Translations under genes and position numbers: made by a program | In this document: positions 7,657-16,278 of the stretch, piece after piece | Layout of the letters: the number at the start of each line of letters is the position of its first letter | How positions within the stretch are numbered: the first letter of the stretch is position 1 | Notes under the pieces: model-generated | Told to the model about the DNA's origin: nothing | The model's database searches: none | The model's input: the letters and a program-made list of their open reading frames with translations, nothing else | Source of the DNA: Bacteroidota bacterium | Lineage (GTDB): Bacteria > Bacteroidota > Bacteroidia > Cytophagales > Cytophagaceae | Length of the DNA stretch: 44,262 nt | Direction of reading: 5' to 3' | NCBI GenBank assembly: GCA_023428135.1 | Contig: JAEYZG010000028.1 | Location: 1 to 44,262, forward strand

Positions 7657-8394
7657 TTATTTAAGGGTTATTAGTGCTTTGTCAAGCAATTTAAAATCAT
7701 CTATACTATTGATATATTTTAGTTCGGATTTAGGGATAAAAATGGACACTTCTATTTTTTGCTTTTTTGATTGAAGTTTCAGAGCGCCTTTGCTTTTCAA
7801 AACAAAATTGGAGATGCTATTCGTTGAATCTGCTGACGAGTCGGAAACGAACAAGAAATAATCGGAGTCTTCAGCTATGGAGACTTTTGAAATTAATTTT
7901 CCTGTTATAGGAAAAGCTTCAGGATGTAAAGACTCTTTGGATGCGACTAAAACTAATTCTTTTCCCAGCAGTGAATTTTCATGAATTCTGGAGGTGAATA
8001 TGTTGAAGTCAAAAGAGGCTAAATAACCAGGAAGGAGGTTTATATTAGTTAAGCTAACAGAAAGGAATGCCATGAAAAAAATGTTTGTCACGAGTCCATA
8101 ATACAAAACATCATTTGCCTTATCAGCACCATTTATAATCCCGTTTAAAATATATTCAATAAGAATTATCGAAAAAAGTCCGGCAATAAGGTATTGTTTT
8201 AATCGGAGGTTATTAAACTTGTATGAATCATTAATTTTTACAGAAAGATTGAGTGCATTATTGATGAAATATATCCATATAAACATTGAAATAAACATGA
8301 AAATGAACGTATATAAATAAAGATTGTAAGCATACTTATTCAAAAGCCAAAAATCATAAATGCCGTGAGACATAGCCGCTAGCAGTATTCCCAA
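7657..8394 (-). CDS. C-terminal part of frameshifted PrsW-like membrane protein
   Basis: 245 aa if started at TTG 8394, but the frame is open upstream to a TGA near 8436 and gives GNKNFILTLSLGILLAAMSHGIYDFW. That stretch is the last core helix of PrsW-type proteases, including the His-Gly-x-Tyr-Asp motif, so this is not an independent gene but the continuation of 8354-9577 in the +1 frame. It adds about four more membrane segments (to about residue 120) and a soluble C-terminal domain of some 120 residues rich in beta strands that I do not recognise. Next gene starts 4 nt downstream. Confidence 0.7.
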   Translation of the reverse strand: MGILLAAMSHGIYDFWLLNKYAYNLYLYTFIFMFISMFIWIYFINNALNLSVKINDSYKFNNLRLKQYLIAGLFSIILIEYILNGIINGADKANDVLYYGLVTNIFFMAFLSVSLTNINLLPGYLASFDFNIFTSRIHENSLLGKELVLVASKESLHPEAFPITGKLISKVSIAEDSDYFLFVSDSSADSTNSISNFVLKSKGALKLQSKKQKIEVSIFIPKSELKYINSIDDFKLLDKALITLK

Positions 8395-9577
8395 TGATAA
8401 GGTGAGAATGAAATTTTTGTTTCCTTTTACATTTGATCAGATAAACAATGATAGACGTATCAAATACATGTGAAATTACACACATCAATCCTCTTGAATG
8501 TATAATATTTAGTTGATCAGTGTCAATGTAAAACAGGTTCTCCACAGTCGCAAAACCTATCGCCGATGCTCCTGCATAAATGAACAGGTGGATTGGTTTT
8601 GTTTTGTGAGAAAGAAATGCATAAATAATAAGGAATGGGATAATCTTTACAATTTCTTCAATTAACCCTATGCCTAAAAAGCTATAAAGGAAATCATTCA
8701 TCATCCCACCTGTTAATGTAAATCCTAGCTTTAATCTGTAAAAGTCATATAGAATAAAACACAAGAAAGAAGTAAACATGCTTATTAAACAGGTAAGTAA
8801 GGCAATCAGAATGTGATTTAGCTCTAACCTGATTAAAAGGAATAGAAAAATCAACCAGACTAAGCCAATTAATGCGGAGGCAATTAGTGAAGGAAGTGAT
8901 ATTGTGATGCTGAATCTTTTTAACAAATAATCAGGGTAATTCCCTGTAATGAAATTCAAATCATTAAGAATTTTATCATCCCAATTTATATCAAGTTTAC
9001 TTTGATAGATGAGTTTATTAAGGTCTGAAAAATTTCCACCTTGGTAATATGCTTTAGATAGGTTTTTAAATACGGCCTCATTTTTCACTCCCAGAAGAAT
9101 TTCCTTCTTAAAAGAATTGGCAGCCTCCTGCCCATATCCAAGTTCTAGGAGTGCCAGTCCTCTTTCGTTGTTGTAATATTTTAAAGACTTATTTTGAACT
9201 TTAGTGAAATATTCATTGGCAATCGCATGTTGATTTTGCCTGGAATAGATCATTCCTAATCCCAAATTGCCAATATCCATAACTATCGAATCATAATTGT
9301 GTAAATAGGATTCGTAATAAGCTTTAATAGATTGGTCGTCTCTGTATGTATATCCGATTGGAGTTTCAATAACATATGGTTTATTGAAATGCTGATTTAT
9401 AAATTTATAATGCAGTTCAATATTAAGGGTATCAATATTAGGGGCATGAGCTGTTAAAGGTGAATATGAAAGATCAACATTTTGCTCTTCCCAGACTTTA
9501 GACTTTTTAAGAGTAAGATTGATTATAGAAAAAAATAATATTCCAATACTTAGGAGGATAATGTAAAATCTTATCAT
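8354..9577 (-). CDS. TPR-PrsW family intramembrane metalloprotease, N-terminal part (frameshifted)
   Basis: 407 aa. One N-terminal membrane segment (5-22), a TPR-like region (about 100-195), then a polytopic PrsW (glutamic-type, CAAX-superfamily) domain: GLIEEIVKIIP with Glu307, Glu308 and Lys311, GFATVEN (341-347), and SHVFDT with His370 and Asp373. PrsW proteases cleave membrane-bound substrates such as anti-sigma factors. After about residue 387 the frame leaves the family and ends at TGA 8354; the missing last helix and its His motif are in the overlapping +1 frame (7657-8394). The shift point is within CAAAAATTT (minus strand, around 8411-8419). Fusion of TPR to PrsW is unusual and agrees with a TPR gene beside it. 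Confidence 0.78.
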   Translation of the reverse strand: MIRFYIILLSIGILFFSIINLTLKKSKVWEEQNVDLSYSPLTAHAPNIDTLNIELHYKFINQHFNKPYVIETPIGYTYRDDQSIKAYYESYLHNYDSIVMDIGNLGLGMIYSRQNQHAIANEYFTKVQNKSLKYYNNERGLALLELGYGQEAANSFKKEILLGVKNEAVFKNLSKAYYQGGNFSDLNKLIYQSKLDINWDDKILNDLNFITGNYPDYLLKRFSITISLPSLIASALIGLVWLIFLFLLIRLELNHILIALLTCLISMFTSFLCFILYDFYRLKLGFTLTGGMMNDFLYSFLGIGLIEEIVKIIPFLIIYAFLSHKTKPIHLFIYAGASAIGFATVENLFYIDTDQLNIIHSRGLMCVISHVFDTSIIVYLIKCKRKQKFHSHLIIGNTASGYVSRHL

Positions 9578-9779
9578 TTAAAATGTATTGATTTAATGCC
9601 TGTGAAAAATAAGTGGATAGAGAAAGACTATCCGGACAAATGTTTCTATCTTTTTACGAAAAAAATATAAAATCAGACATGGAACTTTGAAAAAATGAAA
9701 GAAGATTACTGAATTTGTAAATGGTTGATATTGAAAGTTGTCCTCTTTACCTAAGCCAAGCTTTCAATTTTAAAAAAAC

Positions 9780-10916
9780 TTATATCTTCACCTGCAAAGT
9801 CAAATAGAATCCCCTTCCATCCGAAGGTAAAATTCCCGGTCCAGGATAACCTGTAGCTCTGCGCGTAAAATACATTTGATTCGCAAGGTTATTTATGCTG
9901 CCTTCCAGTTTAAATATTTTGTATTCATAAGACATGCTCAAGTCCATAATGGTATAGGCGGGAATAATTCCTATAACTCCAGAAGATCCACCTCCCTCCG
10001 AATTGGTCGCATCTGTAAACTGATCGGACAGATGTGTGAACTGAAATGATGCTTTCAAATTTTTGTATCCAGCTCTCAAACCTGCCTTTAAGTTTACTTT
10101 TGGTACAAACTCAACTTGATATCCCTTTTTTACAGCTGTTATTTCACTTTTTAAATATTTTGAGTGAATCAATGCAAGGTTAACGAAGACTGATGCATTC
10201 CAGTTTTCTGTTTGGATCTTTGAAAGTTTAAAGAATTCACCTTCAAGATAACACTCAACTCCCGTCATAACTGCCTCTCCGATATTCCCCCTTTTTCTGA
10301 GTGTATTGTCATATTTGTCAGATGCTGGTGCTTCGCCAATCCTGTTAGCATAGTTAACGTAAAACAAACTCAGATCATATATTATAGCGTTTGTTTGCTC
10401 ACTTCTGATTCCTATGTCAGCAGAGTATCCTCTTTCATCTTTCAGATTAGGATCGATGGCAGCTGATGGGTTTACTATCTGCATATCGCTGAAGGTGATA
10501 GATCTGTAATTCTGAGATATATTGGCATAAATATTAATCCTGGAATTGGGTCTGTAGCCAAAACCAATTCCTCCCAGAATAAACTGGCGGTTATTAACTC
10601 TGTTTTCTATAATAGAAAGCGTGTCTCTGATAACTCCGGCGTTATTGGTTACAAGAGTTATTGCTGTGCCATCCGATGTTGTATTGATGTACTCATACCT
10701 TATTCCTGGAGTGATGGAAAATTTGTCAGAAAGGTAAATGATGTTTTCTGCAAATAATGCTACATTATTATTGGGAAAACGATAATCTGATGAATTCAAA
10801 GATTTATATTTATAATCCGGTATATAATTGAAATCAGCATTCTTGCCTGCGCTACCGTATCCCTGAGTACTATGATTTAATCCATGGTAAAAACGTCCTC
10901 CAACCAGCAATACCAT
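9780..10916 (-). CDS. C-terminal beta-barrel half of TonB-dependent receptor (interrupted gene)
   Basis: 378 aa from ATG 10916, but reading continues in the same frame upstream to the TGA at 10995-10997 without another stop; the 26 codons between them (DLIKGEFNNWGAEARFLKRY and on) are ordinary barrel sequence. Contents are typical outer-membrane barrel strands, for example GGRFYHGLNH and SITPGIRYEYINT, ending in RGFYLTLQVKI with the hydrophobic alternating C-terminus needed for barrel insertion. Together with 10995-12209 it forms one receptor of about 809 codons. The internal ATG is not a plausible real start. Confidence 0.8.
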   Translation of the reverse strand: MVLLVGGRFYHGLNHSTQGYGSAGKNADFNYIPDYKYKSLNSSDYRFPNNNVALFAENIIYLSDKFSITPGIRYEYINTTSDGTAITLVTNNAGVIRDTLSIIENRVNNRQFILGGIGFGYRPNSRINIYANISQNYRSITFSDMQIVNPSAAIDPNLKDERGYSADIGIRSEQTNAIIYDLSLFYVNYANRIGEAPASDKYDNTLRKRGNIGEAVMTGVECYLEGEFFKLSKIQTENWNASVFVNLALIHSKYLKSEITAVKKGYQVEFVPKVNLKAGLRAGYKNLKASFQFTHLSDQFTDATNSEGGGSSGVIGIIPAYTIMDLSMSYEYKIFKLEGSINNLANQMYFTRRATGYPGPGILPSDGRGFYLTLQVKI

Positions 10917-10994
10917 GTTTTTGGTGCCAATCGTATATCTTTTTAGAAACCTTGCTTCGGCGCCCCAGTTGTTAAATTCTCCTTTGATCAGATC

Positions 10995-12209
10995 TCACTT
11001 GCTATTGTCGTCAGGTGATTCAACCCTGATAGGTCGGAATCCTAAAGAATATCTTGAGGCAGAAAGTCCGAACATGCGGATATTAAATTCACTGGAAGCA
11101 TTGAATTTGTGGGTGAAATGGATCGCAGCAAGATTCCAGTTTACTTTGAACCAGTTTCTGGCTCTGTTGCTTTGTCTGGGATCTTTATTAAACATAGCGT
11201 CATTTAGTCCGCCGGCTTGCTGTGCAAGGTAATCCATTAACGTTATATCAAGGCCAATAGTGGATTTCGGAGAAAGCTTATAATTAAGATTAGTGTAAAA
11301 ATTATAAGCATCAAAACCGGAGTTTGGTCTCCAGCCATCAGCTCTTTTATATTGGAAAAAGGAATAGTAGCTAACTTTTCCAACAGTCCCGCTAAGGCTT
11401 GTAAAGGCATTGTAGAAGCCGTATGAGCCGACACTTTGTCTTGCAACTAGTTGAATCTTTTTATCTTCTACAGGTTTTCTTAAAACAAAATTCACTAAAC
11501 CTCCAAACTGAGTTCCATATTGAAGGGAGGCTGCACCACGAACGATCTGAATTTTTTCTATGGCCTCAACAGGAGGGGTGTAATAACTTTCAGGATAACC
11601 TAAAGCATCAGCACTAATGTCATAGCCATTCTGTCTGACATTAAAGTTGGAAGTTCTGTTTGGATCCAGGCCTCTGCCGCCTATACTGAGCTGAAGACCT
11701 GCTCCGTCATTTTCATAAATATTCAACCCTGCAACACGTGAATATATTTGTCTGGCATTATTGGTGGCGAGGTTTACAGTCAGTTTATCCGGAACGATCA
11801 CTTCAGACTTTTTACCTTCATAGATTCCCATATTTTCTACGGCTCTCAAGTGACCTTCATCCGCAGGGGTGTGCTTCACAACGACCTCATCTAATACACT
11901 ATAGACAGACTTCATGCATACCCTTATATAAGTATTTGCTTTATTAATAGAAACCTTTTGGTAAGTAGTATGATATTCAAGAAAGGACGTTACCAGTGTA
12001 TATTGGCCGGCAGGCAAATCTGTGAATTCAAATCTTCCCAGAGAATCGGTCGATGCAGATATACTTTTTTCATTCAGGTAAACATTACAGTTTTTTATGG
12101 CAGAACTATCGGGAAGGGAAAGCACAATCCCTGACAAATTATATTGGGCAAAGAGGTTTGATGAAACTAGGCAAACCAAAAATAAACTTAATATTTTATA
12201 CTTAATCAT
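10995..12209 (-). CDS. TonB-dependent outer-membrane receptor, N-terminal half (ends at in-frame TGA)
   Basis: 404 aa from ATG 12209-12207, chosen because MIKYKILSLFLVCLVSSNLFAQ is a clean signal peptide; an ATG 31 codons upstream (12302) lies inside the HTTM gene. The mature part has a carboxypeptidase-regulatory-like beta-sandwich (about 25-105), then the plug with GRGLDPNRTSNFNVRQNG and EKIQIVRGAASLQYGTQFGG, then barrel strands. The architecture fits the FecA/BtuB-like Bacteroidota receptors that import iron chelates. Codon 405 is TGA, with the rest of the barrel following in the same frame. Start overlaps the HTTM stop by 8 nt, indicating translational coupling in the DUF4856-imelysin-HTTM operon. 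Confidence 0.85.
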   Translation of the reverse strand: MIKYKILSLFLVCLVSSNLFAQYNLSGIVLSLPDSSAIKNCNVYLNEKSISASTDSLGRFEFTDLPAGQYTLVTSFLEYHTTYQKVSINKANTYIRVCMKSVYSVLDEVVVKHTPADEGHLRAVENMGIYEGKKSEVIVPDKLTVNLATNNARQIYSRVAGLNIYENDGAGLQLSIGGRGLDPNRTSNFNVRQNGYDISADALGYPESYYTPPVEAIEKIQIVRGAASLQYGTQFGGLVNFVLRKPVEDKKIQLVARQSVGSYGFYNAFTSLSGTVGKVSYYSFFQYKRADGWRPNSGFDAYNFYTNLNYKLSPKSTIGLDITLMDYLAQQAGGLNDAMFNKDPRQSNRARNWFKVNWNLAAIHFTHKFNASSEFNIRMFGLSASRYSLGFRPIRVESPDDNSK

Positions 12210-13539
12210 TGTATGATAATATCCAGGACTTGTGATTAAAGGATTCCACCTCAGATGCCAGGTCGATGTTCGGATCAACCAGCACTCTGCCGAGTCTTCC
12301 ATTCAGCGTTACATATGAATCCACAAAAATCTGAGGTTTTTCGAAACCATTTTTTGCATAATGGTCCCTAAGTATATGTGCATATTGCAAGATCATATCC
12401 GGTTGGGTGGCCATCATTTTTTCCTGAAGTTTTGTGAGAAATTCATGGTTGTTTACTATGATCCATTTTCCGGATATAGCATCTTTTACCTTAAACTCTG
12501 CATATCCTGCTTTTTCAATAAGCATTACTCTCCAGGAAAACCTGAATCCCTCTTCTGTCCAGAACAACTGGCCGGGATATAACAGATATCTGAAAGGCAA
12601 TACAATTTGAACAAAGAAGAACAATGCGAACACACCAATAATTACCTTCTGATTTAATTGTTTGAAAGAGTATTTATTGGTAGTAGAAATAAATTCCCCT
12701 GATCCCTTGAATAATTTGTTGATATGAGAAAGCAGTTTTAAATGAAAGTCTTCTGAAAAAAATATCAGTGCAGTGACAATCATGATATAGGGAAACATTC
12801 CGATAGGAAATAGGAGAGAGGTAAGCAAATGAAATGTTATAACCGCTGTATAAGCTACCAGTCTTGTTTTTTTATTCCATAGCAGAAATGGAATGGTAAG
12901 ATCATACAGGAAACCAAACCAGCTAAACAAATAGGGTGTCCATTTATAGTTAAATAAAAAGCCGATAAGCGGCATATCATTTCTTGCAATCAGCCATATC
13001 TTTAAAGGTTGCGCATGTAAAAGCCAGTCGCTGTTGATTTTTGCTATTGCTGCAAAGAAATACAACATGCTTACAAATAGTTTAACGCTATCCAGCGTCC
13101 AGGCAGGAATGTAACCTGAGTGAAGCTTCTTATTGATTTTAGCATCAATAGAAAAGAATACATGCGCAGGTAAAAAAATCATCAGCAGGCATATCATACT
13201 GATGAAGTAATAATGATTCAGGTAAGTACTTTTATCTACCAGTTCAATATAGGTAAAGCTCAGAAAAAGGGTGATACTGGCCAACCTGTAGAATAATCCC
13301 AGTGCAAAAAACAATGCAGATAAACCGCAAACCGCAAACAGAAGATAGGTATAGTTTCCTAAGGGAACAATGAACTCAAATCCATAAAACGGGAAATAAT
13401 ATTTCGGATTGATATATAAATCTTCAATCCAGCCTTTACTCCAGAAACGAATAATTCCAACCAGCAGCATAAAACCCAGTCCGATCCTGAAAACTGCCAA
13501 AGGTGCAGCAGAAACGGTTCTTTCGAAATAGGTTTTCAT
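12202..13539 (-). CDS. HTTM domain (vitamin K-dependent gamma-carboxylase-like) membrane protein
   Basis: 445 aa. The horizontally transferred transmembrane (HTTM) domain starts at the N-terminus (AAPLAVFRIGLGFMLLVGII) and includes the family motif DKSTYLNHYYF (about 101-112) and several transmembrane helices up to about residue 320; the last 120 residues are a soluble tail. Related to the membrane part of vitamin K-dependent gamma-carboxylases, but carboxylase activity cannot be assumed. In Bacteroidota such genes often sit between an imelysin gene and a TonB receptor gene, as here (21 nt after imelysin, 8-nt overlap with the receptor), so a role in iron acquisition is likely but inferred. 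Confidence 0.87.
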   Translation of the reverse strand: MKTYFERTVSAAPLAVFRIGLGFMLLVGIIRFWSKGWIEDLYINPKYYFPFYGFEFIVPLGNYTYLLFAVCGLSALFFALGLFYRLASITLFLSFTYIELVDKSTYLNHYYFISMICLLMIFLPAHVFFSIDAKINKKLHSGYIPAWTLDSVKLFVSMLYFFAAIAKINSDWLLHAQPLKIWLIARNDMPLIGFLFNYKWTPYLFSWFGFLYDLTIPFLLWNKKTRLVAYTAVITFHLLTSLLFPIGMFPYIMIVTALIFFSEDFHLKLLSHINKLFKGSGEFISTTNKYSFKQLNQKVIIGVFALFFFVQIVLPFRYLLYPGQLFWTEEGFRFSWRVMLIEKAGYAEFKVKDAISGKWIIVNNHEFLTKLQEKMMATQPDMILQYAHILRDHYAKNGFEKPQIFVDSYVTLNGRLGRVLVDPNIDLASEVESFNHKSWILSYND

Positions 13540-13560
13540 AACTGTTTATAAGATTTACTG

Positions 13561-14730
13561 CTAGTCTCCGTCGTTGTCTGTATAAGTGATGGTAATGCTC
13601 ATAGCAGAAGTCATGTCTACTTTCAGCATTCGCGTAGCTGTTTGCAATTTACTGTAGACAGCGATCATTGCCTGATTGTTTGTTCTTACTTCTGTTTCCA
13701 GATCAGGATTTAAACCATTCATAGCAGTTGCGATAGCCTTAAATTGTCCGTTTAACGTATCGGCCAGCGGCTTGCCGGACTTAAGGTCTTTAGCTTCGAT
13801 TGCATCCAGGTAAGTCTTAATGGAGTTCCCTTCAACACCTGTTTTTACACTTTTACCGTTGAAGAAATCAACAGATGCCTGATGTGCGGTAATTGCAAGT
13901 GTACGGGATAAGTCTTTTTTGTAAAAGGCTTCTACATCAGAAGGGTAGGCGGTAGGATTACTTGACATTGCCCCGGAAGGAATTCCGAATTTACCCGATC
14001 TTATATATCTTTCATAGTTTAAAACAAACCCATTGACCAAAAGAGAAGTGGAAGAGTAAATGTCCAGAGAAGTTTTAGAGACAAACTGATCTCTGTATCC
14101 GGCATTCCATTCATTGTAGGTCTGATTGAATTTAGAATTCATCTGATCCACTATCTTATTTACATAGGCCAGTTTTGCATTGGCACCAGCAGCGGTTGTA
14201 TATTCAGCCAGGATTTCATCATCATCATCTCCGATCCCATTCAAAAGATAATCCAATGCAGGGAAACCCTGAGCAGTGTAGTTGGAGGGTACATTTAAAT
14301 TTGCAGTTCCGCTGGCAATATTTTCAATAATGCCATTATTGGTCCCATTAATAGTGGTTGTGGTGTTAATTGTTGTGGGATAGATATTGAAAAAGTTTCT
14401 TAATGTATGTCTTTCTGCAGGTCCGACATCAAACAGTTCAACCTTTTGCCATTCTGTGTAAGCTTCAACCCAGGCCTGTCGGAAGGCGCTTAAAGAACCG
14501 GAAGTCGGATTGGTAGTAAAGTCCTTTGACTTTTCTGTCATTGCATCCAATTTAATTTTAAATCCGGCATAAGACGGAAGAATAATATCATCCGCAATGA
14601 AAGTAAGCATGGCGCTTCTGTCAAAGCCATCCACATTATTCTCGGTAGTGTCCTTATCTTTTGAGCATGAAAAAAATATTAGTACAGAAAGAAGTAATAT
14701 TTTGGCAGTCAGAAGGTTGGTGTTTTTCAT
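13561..14730 (-). CDS. Imelysin family lipoprotein (peptidase M75-like)
   Basis: 389 aa. Lipoprotein signal with Cys22 (LIFFSCSKDKD). The imelysin fold is shown by the paired helical repeats, RQAWVEAYTEWQKVELFDVGP (about 84-104) and QGFPALDYLLNG (about 155-166). The canonical GxHxxE motif appears as GFPALD, so the His-Glu pair proposed for metal binding is absent; this Asp variant is common in the lipoprotein branch. Imelysins are periplasmic or surface proteins linked to iron uptake (IrpA, EfeO-like relatives), and protease activity is doubtful. Second gene of the operon, preceded by an intergenic stem-loop. Confidence 0.88.
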   Translation of the reverse strand: MKNTNLLTAKILLLSVLIFFSCSKDKDTTENNVDGFDRSAMLTFIADDIILPSYAGFKIKLDAMTEKSKDFTTNPTSGSLSAFRQAWVEAYTEWQKVELFDVGPAERHTLRNFFNIYPTTINTTTTINGTNNGIIENIASGTANLNVPSNYTAQGFPALDYLLNGIGDDDDEILAEYTTAAGANAKLAYVNKIVDQMNSKFNQTYNEWNAGYRDQFVSKTSLDIYSSTSLLVNGFVLNYERYIRSGKFGIPSGAMSSNPTAYPSDVEAFYKKDLSRTLAITAHQASVDFFNGKSVKTGVEGNSIKTYLDAIEAKDLKSGKPLADTLNGQFKAIATAMNGLNPDLETEVRTNNQAMIAVYSKLQTATRMLKVDMTSAMSITITYTDNDGD

Positions 14731-14748
14731 GTCTGTTTAATGAAAAAT

Positions 14749-14782
14749 AGAAGCGATCGATCCCCAAAAAACGACCACTTCT
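14749..14782 (-). promoter_or_regulatory. Intercistronic stem-loop between the DUF4856 and imelysin genes
   Basis: In the minus-strand RNA AGAAGUGGUCG pairs with CGAUCGCUUCU (11 bp with two G-U pairs, 12-nt loop), followed by AUUUUUC. It could be a leaky terminator or a processing/stability element that sets different levels for the first gene and the rest. Confidence 0.45.
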
Positions 14783-14849
14783 ATCTGTAATTTTGTCTTC
14801 GTTTAAGCTCAGAACCTGCAAAGATAATGAGCTTTTTTCTATTTTATTA

Positions 14850-15998
14850 CTACAGGTTGAATTTAGCTTTAATTGCGTCAGACGCTGCATTAACTTTATC
14901 ATTATCCAGGTTCCAGAAACCTCCTTCAAGGAGACTATCAAGTATATCCCCTGAGAATTTGATATCAGCCCCATTTATTTTGCAGAATCTTAAAGAGTAG
15001 ATGAAACCAATTCCTTCACCAATTGCATGGGCTTTAGCAGCAGTAGTGGCACCTGTTTTCCATTTTCCCAGATATCCTAAAGCTGCAGATGCAATTGCTT
15101 TCTCAAATTCTGCTCTGATCAGATCAGCCTGAGCTTTAAGAACTGTTTTGTCATTGTTTATAATAGCTGCACGGCCTTTCAAAAATGCTGCATGAAGTTT
15201 TATGTATCCTTCTTTATTATATTCCCAAACATAAGATCCTAAAAATGATTCGTTTGCATTTTTAGGCCCACTTAGATCGCCACCATTATAAATATCATTA
15301 ACTGTCAGTAAGCCATAAGCCTCATCCCAGTTATGTTCTAGCTGAGTGTATTTTTTTCCTGCTACCAGTTCGGTGTTGTTAGCATCTAATCCTTTTCCCA
15401 AAAGGACGTTTCCGATATAATCCAGTTGAAGGCCTCCGATAAGTGATTTAGATATCACCTGCGCCCATTCGATTCCATCCTCATCCACAAGGTAACTTCC
15501 AAGTTTTCCCGCTTTTCCATCTTCAGCTGTTTCAGCTACTTTTTCACTAGCCTTTGCTATTTCATCAAAGAAAGCGTCAATATCATCATGAACGGATGCT
15601 TGATCAGCTTGAGAAAATGAACTTGCAGTGACACTTTTTAATTGCAAAGTGCTTGAGTTTAAGTCAGTATCAATAAATGAATTGTTGGTATTCTCAAACA
15701 TTCCGGCCAAAGTCGTAGCAAAAATAGCTTTAGTTTCACTAGCTGCGGATTTACCATAAGCATCAATAGCTTTCAGCATTCTAAGTCTTACTCTTCCTTC
15801 AGTACGATCCACCGTGCTATCTCCATTGTTATCAAAGAATAGAGGTGAATTGTATGAAGTAGTTGCAGTTAAAGCATTGTAATCAACCTTTGAAGTACGA
15901 TACCCAGGTTCTGCAGGGGTAGGATCATCTTTATCCTTTTTACAGGCAGTAATTGCAAGGCTTAATGCCAAAAATGCAAGTGGTAATTTTGTTTTCAT
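14850..15998 (-). CDS. DUF4856 domain lipoprotein
   Basis: 382 aa. Lipoprotein signal peptide with Cys19 (LAITACKKDKD), then a DUF4856 domain over nearly the whole length: opening YNALTATTSYNSPLFFDNNG and later LEHNWDEAYGLLTV and ANESFLGSYVWEY are family-typical. Mostly helical. DUF4856 lipoproteins regularly precede an imelysin, an HTTM protein and a TonB receptor in Bacteroidota, as here, so it is probably the surface or periplasmic first component of that iron-related set. First gene of the operon; the region upstream holds repeated operator-like sites. Confidence 0.88.
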   Translation of the reverse strand: MKTKLPLAFLALSLAITACKKDKDDPTPAEPGYRTSKVDYNALTATTSYNSPLFFDNNGDSTVDRTEGRVRLRMLKAIDAYGKSAASETKAIFATTLAGMFENTNNSFIDTDLNSSTLQLKSVTASSFSQADQASVHDDIDAFFDEIAKASEKVAETAEDGKAGKLGSYLVDEDGIEWAQVISKSLIGGLQLDYIGNVLLGKGLDANNTELVAGKKYTQLEHNWDEAYGLLTVNDIYNGGDLSGPKNANESFLGSYVWEYNKEGYIKLHAAFLKGRAAIINNDKTVLKAQADLIRAEFEKAIASAALGYLGKWKTGATTAAKAHAIGEGIGFIYSLRFCKINGADIKFSGDILDSLLEGGFWNLDNDKVNAASDAIKAKFNL

Positions 15999-16024
15999 TT
16001 GGTTTTATTAAAAAATTTGACAGT

Positions 16025-16102
16025 TATTTAGACTAATTTTAAATACGGGTGTAATTTTAAGGATATTTAGACTAATTACAAATACAATTCAGAGAAATTC
16101 TA
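16025..16102 (-). promoter_or_regulatory. Repeated operator-like sites upstream of the DUF4856-TonB receptor operon
   Basis: TATTTAGACTAATTTTAAAT starts at 16025 and TATTTAGACTAATTACAAAT at 16064; the 22-base units (to 16046 and 16085) differ at two positions and are 39 bp apart. A third partial site, AGAAATTCTAAATAAA, is at about 16093-16108. Each is quasi-palindromic (ATTTA...TAAAT) like the 7-1-7 Fur box core TTAGANT..A..TTCTAA. Iron-responsive repression by a Fur- or DtxR-like protein is inferred from this and from the operon content. Confidence 0.5.
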
Positions 16103-16278
16103 AATAAAAGTTTTGAAAGTGAATTGATTTTAGAATTGAGGGGAAAAAGTTTGAGGGAGCTAAATTATTATTTTATCAGTGCAAATCTTTTATTTCAAAT
16201 CCTTGTTCCCTAATTTGAATAGAATGCAGGGAATCTGCGTTATCCAATATATTATAGAACAATCTAAACTTATTTTTT

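Noticed and set aside
8354..8436. Programmed +1 frameshift in the PrsW gene
   Set aside because: No known slippery site with a stop or rare codon at the shift point; a one-base change in a short A-run explains it. Left open only as a low-probability option.
10995..10997. TGA in the TonB receptor read as selenocysteine or recoded
   Set aside because: No selenoprotein family is involved, no SECIS-like hairpin is evident after it, and other genes here end in TGA normally. A nonsense mutation or base error is simpler.
10915..11232. 105-aa plus-strand ORF opposite the TonB receptor
   Set aside because: Antisense shadow of a well-supported coding frame.
12210..12302. Longer N-terminus for the TonB receptor
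   Set aside because: The extra 31 residues overlap the HTTM coding frame and would bury the signal peptide.
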